From Pseudomonas corrugata (GTDB lineage: Bacteria; Pseudomonadota; Gammaproteobacteria; Pseudomonadales; Pseudomonadaceae): a stretch of 64,000 nucleotides of DNA. A program made the translations under genes and the position numbers. The notes under the pieces are model-generated. The model saw nothing but the letters and a program-made list of their open reading frames with translations, made no database searches and was not told the DNA's origin. Below, piece by piece: positions 25,849 through 35,743 of the stretch. The stretch is from positions 600,981-664,980 of the forward strand of contig NZ_LHVK01000003.1 in NCBI RefSeq assembly GCF_001269905.1, written 5' to 3'. Numbering within the stretch: the first letter of the stretch is position 1; every line of letters starts with the position of its first letter.

Positions 25849-27170
25849 ATGGACCTGTTTCGAAGCGCCCCGATTGCCCAGCCATTGGCCGCCCGCTTGC
25901 GCGCGACCAACCTGGATGAGTACGTCGGCCAGGAGCATGTGCTGGCGCGGGGCAAGCCCCTGCGCGAAGCCCTGGAGCAGGGTGCGCTGCATTCGATGAT
26001 TTTCTGGGGGCCGCCGGGCGTGGGCAAGACCACCCTGGCCCGGCTGCTGGCGGAAGTTTCGGATGCCCATTTCGAAACGGTTTCGGCGGTTCTGGCCGGG
26101 GTCAAGGAGATCCGTCAGGCGGTGGAAGTCGCCAAGCAGCAGGCCGGGCAGTACGGCAAGCGCACCATTCTGTTCGTCGACGAGGTGCACCGCTTCAACA
26201 AGTCCCAGCAGGACGCGTTCCTGCCGTATGTCGAAGACGGTACGCTGATCTTCATCGGCGCGACCACCGAAAACCCTTCGTTCGAGCTCAACAATGCCTT
26301 GCTGTCCCGAGCGCGGGTCTATGTGCTCAAGAGTCTCGATGAAGCGGCGATGCGCAAACTCGTGCTTCGGGCGTTGACCGAAGAACGCGGGCTGGGCAAG
26401 CGCAAGCTGAGCCTCAGCGACGAAGGTTTCCAGATCCTGTGTGCAGCTGCCGATGGCGATGGCCGACGCTTGCTTAACCTGCTGGAGAACGCTTCGGACC
26501 TGGCCGAGGATGACAGCGAGATCGGTGTCGAGCTGCTGCAAAGCCTGTTGGGCGATACCCGGCGGCGTTTCGACAAGGGCGGCGAGGCGTTCTACGACCA
26601 GATATCGGCGTTGCACAAATCCATACGGGGTTCCAATCCCGATGCCGCGCTGTACTGGTTTGCGCGGATGATCGATGGTGGCTGCGATCCGTTGTATCTC
26701 GCGCGACGGGTGGTGCGCATGGCCAGCGAAGACATCGGCAATGCCGATCCCCGGGCCCTGAGCCTGTGCCTGGCGGCCTGGGATGTGCAGGAGCGCCTGG
26801 GCAGCCCCGAAGGCGAGCTCGCCGTAGCCCAGGCCATCACGTACCTGGCCTGTGCGCCGAAAAGCAACGCGGTGTACATGGGGTTCAAGGCGGCCATGCG
26901 CAGCGCCACCGAACATGGTTCCCTCGAGGTACCGCTGCACTTGCGCAATGCGCCGACCAAGCTCATGAAGCAGCTGGGTTACGGCGATGAATACCGTTAC
27001 GCTCACGATGAGCCGGATGCCTACGCCGCCGGCGAAGACTATTTTCCCGAAGCACTCGACCCCCAGCCGTTCTATCAACCGGTGCCCCGTGGCCTGGAGT
27101 TGAAGATCGGCGAGAAACTGAACCATCTGGCGCAGCTGGATCGCCTGAGCCCACGGCGGCGGAGAAAGCC

Positions 27171-27174
<4 letters not shown>
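25849..27174 (+). CDS. rarA: Replication-associated recombination protein RarA (MgsA)
   Basis: AAA+ clamp-loader-like ATPase acting at stalled replication forks. The 441-residue protein has Walker [10 protein letters not shown] at residues 54-62, Walker [16 protein letters not shown] near 107, sensor 1 [13 protein letters not shown] and an arginine finger in LLSRARVY. The C-terminal MgsA tetramerisation domain contains [25 protein letters not shown] at 25846 and ATG at 25849 are adjacent possible starts; I take the ATG. It overlaps crcB by 4 nt. Confidence 0.95.
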
Positions 27175-28842
<1,668 letters not shown>

Positions 28843-30237
28843 ATGGACTATCTGCCACTGTTCCATAACCTGCGCGGCAGCCGCGTGCTGGTGGTCGGCG
28901 GCGGGGAGATTGCCCTGCGCAAATCCCGCCTGCTGGTCGATGCTGGCGCGCTGCTGCGGGTGGTCGCACCCGAAATCGAGCCGCAACTGCGGGAACTGGC
29001 CAGTGGCAACGGGGGCGAATGCGTCCTGCGCGGCTACCTCGAAACGGACCTGGATGGTTGCGGGCTGATCATCGCCGCCACCGACGACGAACCCCTCAAT
29101 GCCCAAGTGTCGGCCGACGCCCATAAACGTTGTGTACCGGTCAACGTGGTGGACGCACCAGCCCTGTGCAGCGTGATCTTCCCGGCCATCGTCGATCGCT
29201 CGCCACTGGTGATTGCGGTGTCCAGCGGCGGCGATGCCCCTGTGCTGGCAAGGCTGATCCGGGCCAAACTGGAAACCTGGATTCCTTCGACCTACGGGCA
29301 ACTGGCGGGTTTGGCGGCGCAGTTTCGCAGCCAGGTCAAACGGCTGTTCCCGGATGTGCAACAACGCCGGGCGTTTTGGGAGGATGTGTTCCAGGGCCCT
29401 ATCGCTGACCGCCAATTGGCCGGGCAGGGCACTGAAGCCGAGCGCCTGCTGCGCGAGAAAATCGCCGGCCAGGCGCCGCACGCACCGGGTGAAGTCTATC
29501 TGGTGGGTGCCGGGCCGGGTGATCCCGACCTGCTGACCTTCCGCGCCCTGCGTTTGATGCAGCAGGCCGATGTGGTGCTGTACGACCGTCTCGTCGCGCC
29601 GGCGATCCTTGAACTATGCCGGCGTGATGCCGAGCGGGTCTATGTCGGCAAGCGCCGCGCCGAGCATGCCGTGCCTCAGGACCAGATCAACCAGCAGTTG
29701 GTCGAGTTGGCCCGGCAAGGCAAGCGTGTGGTGCGCTTGAAAGGCGGCGACCCGTTCATCTTCGGGCGCGGCGGGGAAGAGATCGAAGAGCTGGCGGCCC
29801 AAGGTATCCCGTTCCAGGTCGTCCCGGGGATCACAGCTGCCAGTGGTTGCGCGGCGTACGCCGGTATTCCGCTGACCCATCGCGACTATGCCCAGTCGGT
29901 GCGTTTCATCACCGGCCATCTCAAGGACGGTACCAGCGATCTGCCGTGGGCGGACCTGGTGGCTCCGGCCCAGACCCTGGTGTTCTACATGGGGCTGGTG
30001 GGACTGCCGAGCATCTGCAGCGAGCTGATCAAGCACGGTCGCGCGGCCGATACGCCGGCGGCGCTGATCCAGCAAGGCACGACGTCCAACCAGCGGGTGT
30101 TCACCGGCACTCTGGCAGATTTGCCGAAGCTGGTGGCCGAGCATGAGGTCCATGCGCCGACGCTGGTGATCGTGGGGGAAGTGGTGCAACTGCGCGAGAA
30201 ACTGGCGTGGTTCGAAGGGGCTCAGGGGCAGGTCTAG
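28843..30237 (+). CDS. cysG: Siroheme synthase CysG
   Basis: Trifunctional enzyme of 464 residues converting uroporphyrinogen III to siroheme for sulfite and nitrite reductases. The N-terminal half is the NAD-dependent precorrin-2 dehydrogenase/ferrochelatase, with [20 protein letters not shown] near residue 14 and [18 protein letters not shown] near 126. The C-terminal half (from about 217) is the SAM uroporphyrinogen methyltransferase, with [34 protein letters not shown] and [22 protein letters not shown]. The ATG immediately follows the serS stop. The last codons and the stop lie in a 110-bp tandem duplication that continues downstream. Confidence 0.97.
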   Translation: MDYLPLFHNLRGSRVLVVGGGEIALRKSRLLVDAGALLRVVAPEIEPQLRELASGNGGECVLRGYLETDLDGCGLIIAATDDEPLNAQVSADAHKRCVPVNVVDAPALCSVIFPAIVDRSPLVIAVSSGGDAPVLARLIRAKLETWIPSTYGQLAGLAAQFRSQVKRLFPDVQQRRAFWEDVFQGPIADRQLAGQGTEAERLLREKIAGQAPHAPGEVYLVGAGPGDPDLLTFRALRLMQQADVVLYDRLVAPAILELCRRDAERVYVGKRRAEHAVPQDQINQQLVELARQGKRVVRLKGGDPFIFGRGGEEIEELAAQGIPFQVVPGITAASGCAAYAGIPLTHRDYAQSVRFITGHLKDGTSDLPWADLVAPAQTLVFYMGLVGLPSICSELIKHGRAADTPAALIQQGTTSNQRVFTGTLADLPKLVAEHEVHAPTLVIVGEVVQLREKLAWFEGAQGQV

Positions 30238-30443
30238 CGATAGACCGTGTCGCCTTCAATCGCGAGCAGGCTCGCTCCCACAGGGGATCTGGGTACAGCC
30301 ATGAATTTCTGGTTGCACACAGTCCAGTGTGGGAGGGGCAGGTCTAGCGATAGACCGTTTCGCCTTCAATCGCGAGCAGGCTCGCTCCCACAGGGGATCT
30401 GGGTACAGCCATGAATTTCTGGTTGCACACAGTCCAATGTGGG
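30224..30443. repeat. 110-bp tandem duplication across the cysG stop
   Basis: The unit 30224-30333 is repeated at 30334-30443 with two substitutions (GTGTCG/GTTTCG and CCAGTG/CCAATG). Each copy begins AGGGGCAGGTCTAGCGATAG, which contains the last cysG codons and the TAG stop. Each also contains one inward REP arm (TCGCGAGCAGGCTCGCTCCCACA). A further REP arm in the opposite orientation begins at about 30438 and runs to 30460. The near identity suggests a recent event. Confidence 0.95.
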
Positions 30444-30491
30444 AGCGAGCCTGCTCGCGATGAGGCCTTTACATCCACGACAAATCCCGGA

Positions 30492-31490
30492 TCAGTCCCC
30501 GCCCCAGATCCCTTTCCCCAGCAACCGCGCGCGATCATGGGCGCCGCTGAAATCCTGCTCCGGCCCCTTGGGCACGATCCCGTTGGGATTGATGGTCTTG
30601 TGGCTGCCGTAGTAATGCCGCTGGATGTGAGTGAAATCCACCGTCTCGGCAATGCCCGGCCATTGGTACAGCTCCCGCAGCCAGTTCGACAGGTTCGGGT
30701 AGTCGGCGATGCGTCGCAGGTTGCATTTGAAGTGGCCGAAATACACCGCATCGAAACGGATCATGGTGGTGAACAGGCGGATATCCGCTTCGGTCAGGTA
30801 TTCGCCGGCCAGGTAGCGCTGCAGTCCCAGGAGAGCCTCCAACCGATCGAGTTCGGCGAACAACTGGTCGAACGCTTCTTCGTAAGCCTGTTGGGTGGTG
30901 GCGAACCCGGCGCGGTAGACGCCGTTGTTCACCGCCGGATAGATCCGCTCGTTCAGCGCATCGATCTTGCTGCGCAGGTGTTCGGGATACAGGTCCAGGT
31001 GGTTGCCGGTCAGGTCATTGAAGGCGCTGTTGAACATGCGGATGATTTCCGCCGATTCGTTGTTCACGATGCGCTGTTGCCGCTTGTCCCACAGCGCCGG
31101 GACGGTGACGCGACCGGTATAATCCGGTGTATCGGCGGTGTAGCGCTGGTGCAGGAAGCGCAGGTTGTCCAGTTTGTCGCCGGTAGAGCCGTGGGCCTTG
31201 TCGAAGGTCCAGCCGTTTTCCAGCATCAGGTAGCTGACCACCGAAACATCAATCAGCGCTTCCAGGCCCTTGAGCTTGCGATAGATCAGGGTGCGATGAG
31301 CCCAGGGGCAGGCCAGGGACACATACAAATGGTAGCGCCCGGCGTCGGCGGCAAAGCCACTCTCGCCCGTGGGGCCGGCGCTGCCGTCTGCGGTGATCCA
31401 GTGACGGCGTTGCGCCTGTTCGCGCTGGAAGGTGCCATCCTTGCTTTCATACCACTGATCTTGCCAGCGGCCTTCGACTAACAAACCCAT
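30492..31490 (-). CDS. Glutathionyl-hydroquinone reductase (YqjG-type glutathione S-transferase)
   Basis: Xi-class glutathione transferase of 332 residues that removes glutathione from glutathionyl-hydroquinones. The N-terminal thioredoxin fold has the catalytic Cys in LACPWAHRTLIYRKLKG (near residue 60), and TVPALWD with the cis-Pro lies near 132. The C-terminal helical domain carries LAGEYLTEADIRLFTTMIRFDAVY and FKCNLRRI, both family hallmarks. The ATG at 31490 (MGLLVEGRWQDQWY) has GGAG 6 nt upstream. It lies downstream of cysG in convergent orientation, with the REP cluster between. Substrate here is inferred. Confidence 0.92.
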   Translation of the reverse strand: MGLLVEGRWQDQWYESKDGTFQREQAQRRHWITADGSAGPTGESGFAADAGRYHLYVSLACPWAHRTLIYRKLKGLEALIDVSVVSYLMLENGWTFDKAHGSTGDKLDNLRFLHQRYTADTPDYTGRVTVPALWDKRQQRIVNNESAEIIRMFNSAFNDLTGNHLDLYPEHLRSKIDALNERIYPAVNNGVYRAGFATTQQAYEEAFDQLFAELDRLEALLGLQRYLAGEYLTEADIRLFTTMIRFDAVYFGHFKCNLRRIADYPNLSNWLRELYQWPGIAETVDFTHIQRHYYGSHKTINPNGIVPKGPEQDFSGAHDRARLLGKGIWGGD

Positions 31491-31578
31491 CTCGATCTCC
31501 TCTGCCAATAAACGTTGGAGGCGAGTCTATTCCGATAGGTTCGAACTAAAAGCGCAAAGGTTGGGCGTTGATGATCGA

Positions 31579-32580
31579 TTAAATCGATCGATCTCGGGCC
31601 TCCCAATACTGTCGGGCTCGCTCGAACGCGTCTTCATGCGCCAGACCGAGGCCGCGCAAGGCCAGGGCCATGGTGGCAACGAGGGCCAATTGCGGGTAGC
31701 TGTCCTCCACGTCGCCGCGCCAGATGGCTTTCAGGTGTTCGGGGTCGAGGCTCTCTGGCTTGACGTGGCGCTGTGGGGACAGCCGTGGCCATTCTTCATC
31801 CCAGTTCGTGCCGCCGGTGGTGCCATACAGGTGACTGTCGGCATCCGGGTTGATTTCGATTTCACCGCCGTCGCCCTTGATCACGACAGTCGTATCCCCC
31901 AACAAGCCGCTGGCATCGCGATGCACCGCCTGGTAGCCGGGGTGGAAGATGCTTTGCAGTCCGCACCGGGCCTTCAGCGGGTTGAGGATCCGCGCCAGGG
32001 AATGGATCGGCGAGCGCAGGCCCAGGGTGTTGCGCAGGTCGATCATGCGTTGCATCTGGGGTGCCCAGTCCACTAGCGGCATGAAGGCCAGGCCGCCGTT
32101 ATCCAGGGCCGTGCCGACCTGCTGCCAGTCACGGCATAGCGGGATGTGCAGAAATCCCAGCAACTGTTCGGTATAAAGCCGACCCGCCGTATGGGCACCG
32201 CCGCCGTGCATGAAGATGCGCACGCCGTTCTGGCCGAGACACTTGGCCGCCAGCAGGTACCAGGGTAGATGGCGTTTCTTGCCGGCGTAGGTTGGCCAGT
32301 CGAGGTCCACCGTCAGCGCCGGGGCATCCAGGCGTGCGCGCAGGGCTTCAGTGAAACCGGCCATCTCCTCGGCGCTTTCTTCCTTGTGCCGCAGCAGCAT
32401 CAGGAAGGCACCCAGTTGGGTGTCCTCGACCTGCTCGTCGAGCACCATGCCCATGGCCTCGCGGGCTTCTTCCCGGGTGAGGTCACGGGCGCCGCGCTTG
32501 CCTTTGCCCAGGATGCGCACGAACTGGGCAAATGGATGTTCGGCCGGGGTCTCGAGAGTCAGCGATGGAAAGTCGGTCAT
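31579..32580 (-). CDS. TrpD2/YbiB-like phosphoribosyltransferase-fold protein
   Basis: Cytosolic protein of 333 residues related to anthranilate phosphoribosyltransferase (glycosyltransferase family 3). The N-terminal helical domain contains GARDLTREEAREAMGMVLD and QLGAFLMLLRHKEES. The alpha/beta domain contains KRHLPWYLLAAKCLGQNGVRIFMHGGGAHTAGR. E. coli YbiB binds nucleic acid and is not a TrpD; the same may hold here. The ATG at 32580 overlaps the tusE stop as ATGA, so it belongs to the tus operon. A role linked to tRNA thiolation is only suggested by this position. Confidence 0.8.
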   Translation of the reverse strand: MTDFPSLTLETPAEHPFAQFVRILGKGKRGARDLTREEAREAMGMVLDEQVEDTQLGAFLMLLRHKEESAEEMAGFTEALRARLDAPALTVDLDWPTYAGKKRHLPWYLLAAKCLGQNGVRIFMHGGGAHTAGRLYTEQLLGFLHIPLCRDWQQVGTALDNGGLAFMPLVDWAPQMQRMIDLRNTLGLRSPIHSLARILNPLKARCGLQSIFHPGYQAVHRDASGLLGDTTVVIKGDGGEIEINPDADSHLYGTTGGTNWDEEWPRLSPQRHVKPESLDPEHLKAIWRGDVEDSYPQLALVATMALALRGLGLAHEDAFERARQYWEARDRSI

Positions 32581-32912
32581 AAGCAATTCGTCGGTTTGGG
32601 CAGGCCCGCCAGCTTGGCGGCGAGTTTGGCGGGAGTGCCTTTGAACAATCGGTTCAGATGCAGGCTGTTGCCCTTGTCCGCACCCAGTTTCAGCGCGGTG
32701 TACTTGATCAGTGGCCGGGTGGCGGGGGAGAGCTGGAACTCGTCGTAGAATGCCCGCAGCAGTTCGAGGATTTCCCAGTGTTCAGGGCTCAACTCGATGT
32801 CTTCGGCGGCGGCCAGGGCCGTGGCCACCTCTGCTGACCAGTCCTCCCGGTCGGCAAGGTAGCCGTCCTTGTCCAGCGCGATGGCGCGTTCGCCCACGTT
32901 CAGCGCGTTCAT
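32577..32912 (-). CDS. tusE: Sulfur relay protein TusE (DsrC family)
   Basis: Accepts persulfide sulfur from TusD and passes it to MnmA for s2U34 synthesis. The 111-residue protein has the family segments DKDGYLADREDWS and LSPEHWEILELLRAFYDEFQLSPATRPLIKY. The active Cys is the penultimate residue, in PKPTNCL. The ATG at 32912 overlaps the tusB stop as ATGA. It lacks the second, upstream Cys of dissimilatory DsrC, which supports the TusE assignment. Confidence 0.93.
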   Translation of the reverse strand: MNALNVGERAIALDKDGYLADREDWSAEVATALAAAEDIELSPEHWEILELLRAFYDEFQLSPATRPLIKYTALKLGADKGNSLHLNRLFKGTPAKLAAKLAGLPKPTNCL

Positions 32913-33202
32913 AGCCAAGTGTTGACCTTGTCATGCTGGATCGACAGTTCGACGAAGGCCGGGTAGTCGATGCTCTTGGCCCAGTCAGGGGCCGGCAAGT
33001 CTCGGGCCTGGAGGTCTTCGGCCAGTGCGAACAGCTTCAGGCCGGCGGCCTGCAATCGTGCAAACGGTGCGGTGCCGGATTGCAAGGCGTAAGTCGCATC
33101 GCCACACAGCAGCAGCGCATCCTTGTCTCCCAGGACCCGCAGGCAACTGGCGAGGCGGTTATCGCCAAAGGGTGAATGGGACAACACATGCAAAGTCGAC
33201 AT
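32909..33202 (-). CDS. tusB: Sulfur relay protein TusB (DsrH family)
   Basis: Small subunit of the TusBCD sulfur-transfer complex, 97 residues. MSTLHVLSHSPFGDNRLASCLRVLGDKDALLLCGDATYAL is the usual DsrH start, and the C-terminus has SIDYPAFVELSIQHDKVNTWL. Its ATG overlaps the tusC stop by one base (TGATG), and its stop overlaps tusE. It is structural rather than the sulfur carrier in the complex. Confidence 0.93.
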   Translation of the reverse strand: MSTLHVLSHSPFGDNRLASCLRVLGDKDALLLCGDATYALQSGTAPFARLQAAGLKLFALAEDLQARDLPAPDWAKSIDYPAFVELSIQHDKVNTWL

Positions 33203-33564
33203 CAGAGGGTAATCACCTGGTCGTAACGGTCAATGAGGGCGGTGATGTCCGGTGCGGTCAGCACCTTCAGTTCAGCCAGGGCCAGGGCATCGGTGTCGAC
33301 GCCGCGTTCGGCAGCACTGTCGGCGCAGACAAAAAGGTCTTCGACGCCGAACATGGGCAACGCCTGCAAGTTCGCGCTCAGGTCTTTTTGCTGGACGACC
33401 TTGGCGTTCTGGCCGGGGAGCAGCTGGTGTACGCCGTCGTCGAGAAACAGCAGGCCGATGGGCAGGTCGAATGCCCCGCCGGCCAGGACGATGTCCAACG
33501 CTTCCCGGGCGCCTGGACCCGACCATGGGGACTGGCGGCTGATGAGCAACAGGGACTGGGCCAT
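33202..33564 (-). CDS. tusC: Sulfur relay protein TusC (DsrF family)
   Basis: 120-residue DsrE/F-like subunit of TusBCD. MAQSLLLISRQSPWSGPGAREALDIVLAGGAFDLPIGLLFLDDGV and MFGVEDLFVCADSAAERG are typical of DsrF. Two ATGs are adjacent: 33567 overlaps the tusD stop as ATGA, while 33564 has GGAGG at 6-nt spacing. I take 33564. It is translationally linked to both neighbours. Confidence 0.92.
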   Translation of the reverse strand: MAQSLLLISRQSPWSGPGAREALDIVLAGGAFDLPIGLLFLDDGVHQLLPGQNAKVVQQKDLSANLQALPMFGVEDLFVCADSAAERGVDTDALALAELKVLTAPDITALIDRYDQVITL

Positions 33565-33956
33565 CATGGACCTCCAAAACAGATCAAGCGGTCGGCATCC
33601 TGGATCGCGTCGTGCAACTGGCCGAGCCCGGACAGGGCCCAGGGGGCCTCGACGCTCACGGCCGAGCGTTGGTAGCGCTGGGCTTCCTCGGCGTTCAACA
33701 CCCCTCGGCGCAACGCCGCTGCGATGCAGACCACGCCGTCGAGCTGGTGGTCGCTGACAAAGTTGCGCCACTGCTTGGGCAGGTCCTGTTCGTCCTGGGG
33801 GGTGACCACACCGCTGTCGGCGTTATAGACACCGTCCTGATAGAAAAACAGCCGCACGATTTCATGCCCGCCGGCCAGCGCGGCCTGGGCGAACAGCAAG
33901 GCTCGGCGCGAGGACGGCGCATGGGCGGCGGAAAACAGCGCAATGGCGAACTTCAT
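33564..33956 (-). CDS. tusD: Sulfurtransferase TusD (DsrE family)
   Basis: Catalytic subunit of TusBCD that carries the persulfide, 130 residues. MKFAIALFSAAHAPSSRRALLFAQAALAGGHEIVRLFFYQDGVYNA is the DsrE start. The active Cys is in LDGVVCIAAALRRGV (about residue 78). It is the first gene of the overlapping set tusD-tusC-tusB-tusE-trpD2-like. The ATG at 33956 fits the family; an earlier in-frame start would add ten residues. Confidence 0.94.
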   Translation of the reverse strand: MKFAIALFSAAHAPSSRRALLFAQAALAGGHEIVRLFFYQDGVYNADSGVVTPQDEQDLPKQWRNFVSDHQLDGVVCIAAALRRGVLNAEEAQRYQRSAVSVEAPWALSGLGQLHDAIQDADRLICFGGP

Positions 33957-34042
33957 GGCACATCCGATCAGCAAAACTGCGGCCATGATAAAGCTTTATG
34001 GACAGGGGAGCGATTGGCACTGCAGGATTGTGGGGACATCCT

Positions 34043-34176
34043 TGTGGCGAGGGGATTTATCCCCGCTGGGCTGCGTAGCAGCCCCAAAACCAGGCCGCGA
34101 GGTACATCAGGCAAATTACTGTGCCTTGAAGGAGGGGCTGCTGCGCAGCCCAGCGGGGATAAATCCCCTCGCCACA
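34043..34176. repeat. Inverted repeat element, GTGGCGAGGGGATTTATCC family
   Basis: TGTGGCGAGGGGATTTATCCCCGCTGGGCTGC and GCAGCCCAGCGGGGATAAATCCCCTCGCCACA are exact inverted ends around a spacer. It is the second copy of the element at 6129-6261. It separates tusD from the next gene and lies upstream of tusD. Confidence 0.9.
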
Positions 34177-34181
34177 CTGGT

Positions 34182-34517
34182 TCAGCGGTCGTCTGTGAGG
34201 CCATGCAACTCGCAATATTCCGCCCAATCCATTCCCGCCATCTCTGCCACTTCCCTGTGCACGTCCATCCGCTGGGACTGATAGTCCTCTGGTGAGGTTG
34301 CGGTCAATTGCAGGGTCAGCTCCCAGGCGAACAGGCCCTGGCGCTCGGCCTCGGCTTCGAAGGCCTCATGCAACCGCTCGGCGCGGTATTGTTCCGCCGT
34401 CTCGCCCTTGGCCTGGGCCAGCAGTGGGTTGAGGTGATCCAGTTCGGCGCGCAGTTCGGGACGCTCGTCGAGAAACTTTTCCAATGCCCGCTCATGTTGC
34501 TGTTCGGTGGCCGCCAT
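34182..34517 (-). CDS. Conserved hypothetical, acidic helical protein (possibly DUF6388)
   Basis: A 111-residue soluble protein with no signal peptide, rich in Glu, Ala and Leu and predicted largely helical: MAATEQQHERALEKFLDERPELRAELDHLNPLL, then QYRAERLHEAFEAEAERQGLFAWELTLQLTATSPEDYQSQR. I recall similar Pseudomonas proteins labelled DUF6388 but am not sure. The stop lies 6 bp from an inverted-repeat element, so the gene may end near its hairpin. The ATG at 34517 is the first good start. Function unknown. Confidence 0.75.
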   Translation of the reverse strand: MAATEQQHERALEKFLDERPELRAELDHLNPLLAQAKGETAEQYRAERLHEAFEAEAERQGLFAWELTLQLTATSPEDYQSQRMDVHREVAEMAGMDWAEYCELHGLTDDR

Positions 34518-34656
34518 GCTGACTCTCTGGTGAGTGAAAAAAGGCGCCACAGGGTGCGCGAATCATCGTCCGGTGTCGCGTATAAATTTCAGTAAAGCAG
34601 CACGAAGATCGGGGGCGTGGTGCTAAAGTCCGTTTTTTTCTCGATGAGTGAACGCA

Positions 34657-35007
34657 ATGCGAATGCTGACGGTGGCCCTGGCCGCCACCTTGCTGGCCGG
34701 CTGTGCGGGTTCGGCGATGAACCAGGCCCGCACCCAGGCGCCTTACAAGACGCTGGCCTCGGACAAGCCGGAACAGGTCGTGGCCCAATGCGTGCAGTTT
34801 TCCTGGCAGGACGAGGCGGTATTCGGCGTCGACGCCGGGGCTTATCTGCAACCGGGCAAGAAAGGCGGCTCGACGGTGTACACCCGCTCTGCTGAAGCTT
34901 TTGTCGATCTGGAAACCGGTGCCGCCGGCACGACGTTGAATTACTACGCCAAGCACGACGACTTCATGGCCAAGCGCCGGTTGGCGGCGTTGGCGACTTG
35001 CCTGTAG
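34657..35007 (+). CDS. Small lipoprotein, hypothetical
   Basis: A 116-residue precursor starting MRMLTVALAATLLAGCAGS. LLAGC is a lipobox, so the mature protein would be a lipoprotein beginning at Cys. The residue after it is Ala rather than Asp, suggesting outer-membrane sorting. The mature part (TLASDKPEQVVAQCVQFSWQDEAVFGVDAGAYLQPGKKGG) is small and soluble, with two further Cys (QCVQF and the near-terminal ATCL) that might form a disulfide. GTG three codons upstream is an alternative start. Divergent from its neighbour at 34517. Function unknown. Confidence 0.78.
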   Translation: MRMLTVALAATLLAGCAGSAMNQARTQAPYKTLASDKPEQVVAQCVQFSWQDEAVFGVDAGAYLQPGKKGGSTVYTRSAEAFVDLETGAAGTTLNYYAKHDDFMAKRRLAALATCL

Positions 35008-35018
35008 GCCAGTAGAGC

Positions 35019-35178
35019 ATCGCGAGCAGGCTCGCTCCCACAGGGGATTTGTGTTGGCCCCAATCTTCCGGCCATGCCGGGTACCGTGTGGGAGCGAGCC
35101 TGCTCGCGATGGCGGTGGGTCAGCCGACGATGGTGTTGAAGGGTAGACCACTTTCGCGAGCAAGCCCGTTCCCACAGG
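35019..35178. repeat. Cluster of three REP sequences
   Basis: Copies at about 35019-35042 (ATCGCGAGCAGGCTCGCTCCCACA), 35087-35113 (TGTGGGAGCGAGCCTGCTCGCGATGGCGG) and 35152-35177 (TTCGCGAGCAAGCCCGTTCCCACA, diverged) alternate in orientation between the lipoprotein gene and the convergent acetyltransferase. Confidence 0.85.
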
Positions 35179-35187
35179 ATGTGTGTT

Positions 35188-35613
35188 TCAAGTCAGGCGC
35201 TTCTGGAGGAAGAAGTGCTGGTGACCGGGTGGGTAATCGTCGATCCGGCCGATTACCGTAAAACCGTGTTTGCGGTAGAACTCCGGCGCCTGGAAGTCGA
35301 AGGTGTCCAGCCAGATGCCGACGCAGTTCTTCTCCCTGGCCAGCTCTTCGGCCTTATGCATCAATGCCGACCCCGTGCCTTGGCCGCGGGCCTGTTCCGG
35401 CACCACCAGCAACTCGATATAGAACCAGCGGAAGAACACCCGACCGTAGAGCCCGCCCACTATTTCACTGCTGTGTTCGTCCCGAACCAGCCAGGCGACC
35501 AGTTCCGGCACGGTGCCGCCGGTCCTGGCGGTGTTGTAGGCGCGTAGCGGGGCCAGGATGGCCTGGCGCTCCTCGTCGGTGGGAGCGTCGGTGCGTTCGA
35601 TTCGCAGCGTCAT
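35188..35613 (-). CDS. GNAT-family N-acetyltransferase
   Basis: 141-residue acetyltransferase, substrate unknown. The acetyl-CoA motif A is YIELLVVPEQARGQGTGSALMHKAEELARE (about residues 66-95, with RGQGTG), and the end carries FDFQAPEFYRKHGFTVIGRIDDYPPGHQHFFLQKRL. The GHQHFFLQK tail is common in a Pseudomonas group of small GNATs. The ATG at 35613 (MTLRIERTDAPTDEE) has AAGGA about 8 nt upstream; longer readings would run into the ggt promoter. It is divergent from ggt. Confidence 0.85.
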   Translation of the reverse strand: MTLRIERTDAPTDEERQAILAPLRAYNTARTGGTVPELVAWLVRDEHSSEIVGGLYGRVFFRWFYIELLVVPEQARGQGTGSALMHKAEELAREKNCVGIWLDTFDFQAPEFYRKHGFTVIGRIDDYPPGHQHFFLQKRLT

Positions 35614-35743
35614 CGGCGATGTCCTTATTGCGGGATGGATGAACGGCATGAGCGTACCCCAAAAGACCGTCCGACAGCGAACGGGCGCATTTTTCAAACC
35701 GGGCCATACTTCCTGGGTTTCCAAAACAAGAAGAGAGTGGCTC

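Noticed and set aside
30258..30460. CRISPR-like direct repeats
   Set aside because: Only two 110-bp tandem copies plus REP arms; no short regular repeats with unique spacers and no cas genes.
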